Source: Chlorokybus atmophyticus | Lineage: Eukaryota; Streptophyta; Chlorokybophyceae; Chlorokybales; Chlorokybaceae | Direction: 5' to 3' | Length of the DNA: 25,078 nucleotides | Assembly (NCBI GenBank): GCA_009103225.1 | Contig: RHPI01003156.1 | Coordinates: forward strand, 678,159 to 703,236 | Shown: one piece after another, positions 19,051-25,078 of the stretch | How the letters are laid out: each line of letters opens with the position of its first letter | Position numbering within the stretch: the first letter of the stretch is position 1 | Made by a program: the position numbers and the translations under genes | Notes under the pieces: model-generated | What the model saw: only the letters and a program-made list of their open reading frames with translations | Database searches by the model: none | Told to the model about the DNA's origin: nothing

Positions 19051-19815
19051 TTACTTGCCGCACAATTTGCCGTTAATCCACTCCGGGCTGGCCTTTGTGT
19101 TCCACTCGGATGCGCCGTAGCACACTTGCGGCCTCGTGCCCGCATCGTAGAGCTTGCACACATGGCACAGGTGCACCCATACTTGTGTCGCTATGCTTGT
19201 GTGCGCACACACGCTTGTGACATTCATAATGCGAGACATGGCGAACGACGCATCCCTTTGCTCACCTTGCTGTAGCGACCACGACCCGGGAAGTACGCCC
19301 AATACTTGCAGTTGGAGTTGGCCTTGCACCTGGCACAAAGTCGCGGAGTGTTGTATGACCTACAACTTGTGTGTGCATACTACACGGCCGCCGTACCACA
19401 GCGGCTGTGAGTGAGAAAGTAGTGTCCCTCCTGTGCGTGCACCTCCTGCTACCTGTGGCAGCACTCGTCTGCGTTGTACATGCCGTTAATCTTGCGGATG
19501 CGCGTGAGGGGCGGGGTACTCCACACGTGGTGGCCTTGCGGCTGAGAGCAGTACGACTTGCACACGGGCGTACCATCGTACAGCGTCTGGGCATTGGCAC
19601 ACACGACAGCGTTAATGTCGACAGCTCGTTGAAATGCTGATGCTGATGTTGGCGACTATGCTGAAGAGCAGAATGTATATAGACACAGTCGTGCGCGCAC
19701 ACGTGCGGGCAAACACACCTTCAGGAAGAAACCATGGTTGCACATGTAAGGAAGCCGCAGCCGCTATGCGTCGGCTGGCATCGACCGTTGCTGCCGCACG
19801 GGTTGGACGCGCACA
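19051..19815 (-). CDS. Secreted Cys-rich EGF/PAN-like protein, partial (4 exons)
   Basis: Exons on the minus strand are 19719-19815, 19453 to about 19645, 19266-19359 and 19051-19152. The last three join in phase. The first encodes an EGF-like start (CASNPCGSNGRCQPTHSGCG) followed by CNHGFFLK, but the latter lies in another frame, so the EGF module seems shifted. The second gives VVCANAQTLYDGTPVCKSYC and NGMYNADECCH. The third gives LCARCKANSNCKYWAYF. The CC-x-x-C-x5-C-x-x-W-x-Y spacing resembles PAN/apple-type domains, which mediate protein or sugar binding outside the cell. The fourth ends LYDAG, VCYGASEW, LCGK and TAA. The true start and signal peptide are not found. Confidence 0.6.
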
Positions 19816-19901
19816 CTAAAACAGCAAGTGATAAAGACATGTGTGAGCGCATCATGCATGTCGGCATACCAGAACACCCCTTTTGTTCATAACGAGCACA
19901 T

Positions 19902-20294
19902 GTGGATGTTCAATCTTCCTTCTTTGTTGCACAGCATAACTTGACGTGTGACGCCCATGACCACTTCGTACATTACCCACATTTCTGCACTGCCTACATT
20001 CCGCCTCCTCTAGCGCATGCACGTGTGCCCTTCATGTGCAACCCAACCCAATTACAGCCATGGCACTATGCTGGACACGAACCTGAACTATCACTTTCAA
20101 TCAATGCTGTACTAGTGCGCAACTGCAAGAACTCCAATGCAAACATCTACACCACCTCAAACGCAGTGGGCAACAGGCTTCACATGCCCGCAAACTACAC
20201 TACACTATACAAAAGAATGGCCGAACTAACTCAACTCATCGTCTCCTCCTCATCACCAGTGATCATACCCAACACTCGGTGCCGCAGCAGGTGA
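19902..20294 (+). CDS. Possible uncharacterised ORF (130 aa)
   Basis: An open frame with ordinary complexity (SSFFVAQHNLTCDAHDHF, WHYAGHEPELSLSI) begins at ATG 19902 and ends in TGA. It overlaps the 3' end of the transporter gene on the other strand by 42 bases. No domain, signal or homolog is recognised. The lack of low-complexity composition is the only support, so it may be chance. Confidence 0.22.
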   Translation: MDVQSSFFVAQHNLTCDAHDHFVHYPHFCTAYIPPPLAHARVPFMCNPTQLQPWHYAGHEPELSLSINAVLVRNCKNSNANIYTTSNAVGNRLHMPANYTTLYKRMAELTQLIVSSSSPVIIPNTRCRSR

Positions 20295-23200
20295 CGTGTC
20301 GTCCTCCCCGCTAAGCGAGCTCATTATGCCCTGCACGGAGGCGTACGTGCCGAGCACGGCGCTCACGCCTGCAACTACAATGACGGTCCCGCAGGCCACG
20401 CGCTCCCACCGCGCGGCCCAACGACCCGAGAGCTTCAGGTAGCACACGCACGGGAGGACGGCGGAGACGGTGAGGGAGAGGAAGGAGCCGATGAAGGCCA
20501 TCACAAGACCTGAAGAAGGGAGAGTGTATCTGTGTGTCTGTGTGTGTGTGCGCGCGCGCGGGCACGTGCATGCATGCATGCATGTGTGGTGCTTGTGCGC
20601 GTGCGCGTCCGTTTGCACGTGCGCGCGTGTATGCGTGTTGTGGGATGTGGGTGGCGAGACCCGACCAGCAGCGAGCACACATACTCACAACTTGACCAAC
20701 GGTGTTGCCGCACAACCACAAATAGAGGTATCATTTCTCCTCACCGAAGAACGGCACGACAATGGCCGCGAGGGCGGTAGAGGCCACGAGCGCGACGCGT
20801 ATGCAGAGGGACGCCACGTGGTGCGCGGGCGAGTACTCGGCAAATGGCAGGAGCTCCTCGATCGCCATGGCCACGGGAGATACCGTCAGCGCAAACTTCG
20901 ATATCGGGTTCACCACCTGGTTCAAACATCGACACATCAGCAAGGGGAGTGCGATGGAAGAGGGAATACATGGTGTTGATGTGGGTGTTATTGTACCGTG
21001 ATCCATATGGCCACTTTGGACGCCACGCGGTCGGCGGGCAGGTTGAGGGTGATCTGGGAGCTGAGGTCTTCGCCGTACATCATGTAGCCCGCCACAGCCG
21101 TGATGCCGTACAACAACACGCAGATGGTAAAACTGCAACCACAAGTGTCGCTGTCTAATAAGTCTCTTACAAGTCATGATCCACACGTCTTGAGTGTGTG
21201 GCATTTGGTGCATGGCCATTGCGTGGAACCCAAGTAGACCACATATGCGATACAACATGCGATCGCACCTGACATCGAGGATGCGGTTGAACTGCCTCGG
21301 CTTCCTCATCGATTGGTAGATGACTGGAAAGACGGCGTGGCCGGAGAAGCAGAAGCCGACAATGCCGAGCGCTGTTGGCAGTCCCTGCGCACAGCACAGG
21401 AAATGTGTGCTTGCGAGTTCAGCGGCGTGTACATATATTAACTGAGCGGGTTTAAACAGGGCAGTCACCTCCAATCTCAGCAGCGTGCCGGTGTGCGTGA
21501 ACCCCACGCCCTCAAAGGCGCCCACCCAGATCACCATGACCATCATCATCGCAGACGCGAGCACGCCACCAGCTGTGAACACGCGCATACAAACACATTT
21601 TTAACCAGGCCATCAACACAACATACTCACGCGCCCACAACAAGCAGAAAGTATCGGTTGGTTGCGATTGCGATAGCGATTGATTTGGGTGCGGTGCAGC
21701 AAGGCAGATGATACATGTTCCCCACATGTATGCAATAACCACATGTTTGCAAAGTGTACCTGAGAGGTAGGAGAGAACGCTCAAGTCCTTCAGCAGGCAG
21801 CTCGGGAGCACGATGAGCGCCGTGATCAGGACAAACCCGTGCTGCGCAGTGAGATGCAACCCCGCGAGGTCGAAATGCGGGAACAGATCTGCAACATAGA
21901 TGTATGAGATGCATCTTGACGAGGGCTGAAGTCCACTTGTGCCAAGCATGTTGGAATACTCACTGGCGAGGTTGTCTCCCTCCAGGATGAGGAACTCCAC
22001 CGTGCACAGGTACAGCTCCACATACAGCACGATCGCAACGAACATTCTCCTGTGTAACCACCAAGCGCGTGATGCGCTGGTACACATGTTGTGGGTCGCG
22101 CGTGATGCAGTGCGTACCCGTAAACGCCAAAGGCCGCTTCGCCGATGTCGGGGTAGGTGTGAAGCCCCGGCCTGCTGTCCAGACACGCGCGAAGGAGCTT
22201 GCCGGTGTAGCAGCAGATCATGGCGAAAGCAGCCAGCACCAACAGCCCTGAGACGCACCGTCGTCAGCAAGTCATTGATGTTGTCGCACTGTTGTGGCGT
22301 GTATATGGCCACTAGCGCAAATATGACTCAAGTTGCAAAGCACAATGAAAGCACTAGCTTATTGTCAAGTTGTTGTTGTTGTTGTTAGTGTTGCTGCGTT
22401 CGAGCTTGTGATGTGCGTGTGGCGGTGAAGTAGCACTGAGATGCTGGGATGGGATACAGCAGACCAACGGTACAACTACTCACCTGCCCAACCAGCTTGA
22501 GCCAAAGCATACGGCGTGGACAGCACCCCCACACCCGCCAACACGTTGACACCTGCACCACACCATCCACTTTACGCAACCCCAAAACTCATCACTGATC
22601 CCACCAACACGCATTACCATTGAAAGACGCTTGCATGAAGCTGCTGCCAAACTTGCGATCTGGCCGATCAGGCAAGACCGGCCCGTGATAGTGGTAATCA
22701 CCCTCCACCCCGTTCGCGTGGGCACGCCGCACGGGCGGTTTGGGCGGCAACGGTGGCTTCGACGAGGCGTGCGAGGCGAGTGGGGACGGGCGTGAAGAAG
22801 GCGCGGGCGAATCAGGTGCTAAAGAGAAAGGTTGGGTGTCGTCGTAGTAGCCGTCGGCAAAGTCGGATGAGGCCGTGTCGGCGAGAAGAGGCGTGCGGAG
22901 AGTGCTTGTGGAAGTGGAGGTTTGTTGTTGCTGTTGTTGTTGCTCGGAGTCATCGCCGCCCTGAGCCAAGCCATAGCTGCGACCGAGGGAGGGGGAACGG
23001 GCGTACCACTCTGACGAATGCCTGCGCAGAGATGTAGCAATTGTCAATACACATAGGCACGGGCACGCGCATGCGAATACACTCACAAACGTGTGCGCGC
23101 GTACACGCACACACTGGCGTCAACGTACAAGCGCATGCACACACGTGCACACGCGATCACTGTGCGCGCACAACTCCAAGCAGTATCATGTGGAATAAGT

Positions 23201-23399
23201 GTGCATGCGCTTCTCAAAGTTGCTTTTTGCCAATGGACGGCGTGTTACAAGCAAGACACACTTGGAAACACACATACAAAAATCCATCTCAACATCAAGT
23301 CACGTGTTCCCAGGCCATGTATGCGATGTACCTGTAACTCTGAGGCCAGTACGCCCGTGGTCTGGGCGACGCGGCGCTTTCGACATCCGCGTCCTGCAT
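20253..23399 (-). CDS. AVT1/SLC32-type vacuolar amino acid transporter, complete (11 exons, 556 aa)
   Basis: Exons on the minus strand: 23332-23399, 22618-23021, 22484-22552, 22118-22247, 21964-22049, 21760-21888, 21469-21572, 21269-21384, 20997-21132, 20745-20916 and 20253-20509. All phases close from ATG (23397-23399) to TGA, giving 1671 coding bases. The product belongs to the amino acid/auxin permease (AAAP) superfamily; AVT1 and vesicular SLC32 relatives move neutral amino acids across vacuolar or vesicle membranes by proton exchange. The N-terminal 155 residues are cytosolic and disordered, with a Gln run at 50-56 and a Pro-rich stretch. The first helix is GVNVLAGVGVLSTPYALAQ, followed by YTGKLLRACLD, YPDIGEAAFG, LYVELYLCTVEFLILEGDNL, LKDLSVLSYLS, IVGFCFSGHAVFPVIYQSMR, YGITAVAGYMMYGE, SSQITLNLP and ALTVSPVAMAIEE. 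About eleven membrane spans are expected. Length fits plant AVT1. Substrate cannot be read from the sequence. Confidence 0.93.
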
Positions 23400-23830
23400 G
23401 CCTGTGTGCGTGCCCACTGCACGCATGCAAAAGTGTTGTTGAGTACCATGCATGTTTCCCACACTTTGTATGCGGTGGGCTGCAGTTTCATGCACCACAA
23501 ACTGAACTGCATGCCTTTGCGCATGCCTTGCAACTGTGAGAGTGATAACATTCACAATGTTGGTACGACTATTGTTCATGACTGCAGAATGTACTTCTGC
23601 TTGGAGATTTGGATCAGTACTCTCCTTGTCATGCGTGTGTTCTTCGCATGAGATACCATAGTCTGAATGAATTAATGTAGCCAGTGAGGAATGCAACTGG
23701 AAATCTATTAGCGCTGAGAGTGGCAGTCACTGACATGCAGATAGAGTACAAGCCCAGGACTGCTGATATTAACTTCGTGTCACAATGCCTATGCTTTGCA
23801 CATGCAAGGCATAACGGCGCAATGCAGCAA
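23400..23830. other. Upstream region of the transporter
   Basis: The region holds the presumed promoter and 5' leader of the transporter. The minus-strand frame stays open for about 99 codons above the chosen ATG, but its content (HRIQSVGNMHGTQQHF) looks non-coding and the inner ATG starts the conserved exon. I see no other feature. Confidence 0.4.
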
Positions 23831-23859
23831 AGCATAACATACCAGACCAGCGGCGGGGC

Positions 23860-24640
23860 CTGCCCTCCCTGCCCTCCCGCTCCTCCGCGCCGCGCTCCCG
23901 ACCCCTGCCATCCCTCTCACCCGACGGGATGTCCATGCCTCCCCCTGCGTCACCCATCATGCACGGGTCCCTAACCCCTCCCCGGCCACCGCCACCGCCG
24001 CCGCCACCACCGCCCCTGACAACACGGAGGAGTCACTTGCTCGCCTGGCCAGGAGAGCAAAGCAAGGAAACCCTAAAATGTGGGTGTGTGGCGAGGTTTG
24101 TGTCGATCGCCAACATGGCGCTTTTTTACGCTGTTGGAGTGTCGCGCTGGTGCTCGCTGGGCACAAACGCACACGACTTGTGCGGCATCACGTGGGACGC
24201 TTCTCCGCTTCAACCGACTCTGGGACGGTCCGGATCGGACGGCGCACGTCCGGCGACAGGCGCATCGAACGGCGGAAGGTCGCGCGGGCTCACTGATGTT
24301 CGCATGCAAAAACTAAACGGTTTTGTTGGGGAGGGCTTCTATTCTACCAGGCCAGATTGGCCGAGGCCGGACCAGGCCAGGAGGGCGGGGAGGAAGGCTG
24401 TTAGACCGGGACACCATCAACTGCATCATCAGGCCAGGGGCGTTGGAGATGGGTGGAGTCCTTCTCAGTTGACAGCAGGGGGCGGGCGCCCCCCAAGCAT
24501 AGGGTTGCTTGTTGTGCTAGTAGAAGACAGATGGAGTTGGCCATGGGGCGGCGATCGTCATCAGTTGCAATGTTGGCGCTCCGGGCCATTGTTTGCGCGA
24601 CATTGCTGGTCTCGTTCACAGGTGAGTGAGAGTTGAATGA
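23860..24640 (+). CDS. Possible GC-rich coding region, Pro-rich, unrecognised
   Basis: Three overlapping forward frames are open across this GC-rich stretch. One starts at ATG 23929 and has a (CCG)n-encoded Pro run at about 23983-24015. It stays open for 235 codons to TGA and ends at a good donor-like GTGAGTGAG. Another reads TEESLARLARRAKQGNPKM near 24024-24080. I cannot choose between them, and no domain is recognised. It may be the first exon of a forward gene running off the window, divergent from the transporter. Confidence 0.25.
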
Positions 24641-24984
24641 CAGTTGGTTATGGTTGATTTTCTCACAGCTGCAGTTGGATCAAGTAATAGCTGAGTTATG
24701 GCACCTGCGTGAGCTACAATGAAAATTTATCAATAGTAGAGGCCTCACTTGCGGATATTCATCTCACCTGAGTCTAAACTGGTCCAATGCACTATACTTG
24801 GTCCCATAGTTGTACCCTCAATCACCTCTTTCTGCATACTGCGCCTTGCTGCTGATCAACACGGCCACAGTCATGCTGAAAGTTCCATCAGTTCATGATA
24901 AGGTTTAAGTCACCCTACTCAGCAACAGACTGAGGAGTTTAGATGAAACAGTTCAACTTAACCCCAAGACACAAACAATAATCT

Positions 24985-24985
<1 letters not shown>
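24641..24985. other. Spacer or intron at scaffold end
   Basis: This is ordinary-complexity, AT-richer sequence with no supported gene or repeat. Confidence 0.4.

Positions 24986-25078
<93 letters not shown>
24986..25078. repeat. Poly-C run at the window end (93 bases)
   Basis: Ninety-three consecutive C residues end the window. Such a run may be a real homopolymer but is also typical of sequencing or assembly artefact at a scaffold edge. Confidence 0.97.

Noticed and set aside
20470-20979. Forward frame of 169 residues
   Set aside because: It is antisense to the transporter exons and crosses a GT/GC repeat.

Overview
This window is eukaryotic nuclear DNA. Genes are split by many GT-AG introns of about 50 to 250 bases with conserved reading phase. 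Introns are packed with CA, GT, CT and CG microsatellites, and the proteins include C-type lectin, EGF/PAN, METTL22 and AVT1-type transporter families. There is one assembly gap (10034-10376), a single N at 18445 and a 93-base poly-C end, so it is a draft scaffold end. The mixture fits a free-living protist, perhaps a choanoflagellate-like or other unicellular lineage, but nothing here fixes the taxon.

Layout. 1-620 is repeat-rich. 621-1094 (-) holds C-type lectin-domain exons. 1405-2986 (+) encodes a protein ending in a DUF1349-like concanavalin-fold module of bacterial type. 3330-5535 (-) is an intact seven-exon METTL22-like protein methyltransferase. 5536-7990 is gene-free and AT-richer. 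It contains a TA-flanked pogo-like non-autonomous element, a cluster of near-perfect palindromes and two tandem duplications. 7993-11307 (-) is a secreted PQQ-type sugar dehydrogenase with a PKD domain and bacterial-like architecture, broken by an in-frame stop and several frame changes. 11810-13248 (+) and 17480-18740 (-) are two inverted copies of an unrecognised membrane-protein gene, called gene X here. 13373-14945 (+) is a decayed inverted copy of METTL22. 15294-15644 (-) is a small secreted Ser-rich protein with a GPI-like tail. 19051-19815 (-) is an EGF/PAN-like Cys-rich secreted protein. 20253-23399 (-) is a complete eleven-exon AVT1/SLC32-type amino acid transporter of 556 residues. 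23400-24985 has only weak coding signals.

The most interesting structure is the paired duplication. On the minus strand the order is X copy 2 then intact METTL22. On the plus strand the order is X copy 1 then broken METTL22. A single inverted duplication of an X-METTL22 cassette, now interrupted by unrelated genes, would explain all four pieces. The transporter and METTL22 models close without a single frame error, so the breaks in the dehydrogenase are unlikely to be only poor sequence. Many proteins here appear secreted or membrane-bound (lectin, DUF1349, dehydrogenase, GPI-like, EGF/PAN, transporter), but no operon-like or pathway link between them is visible.
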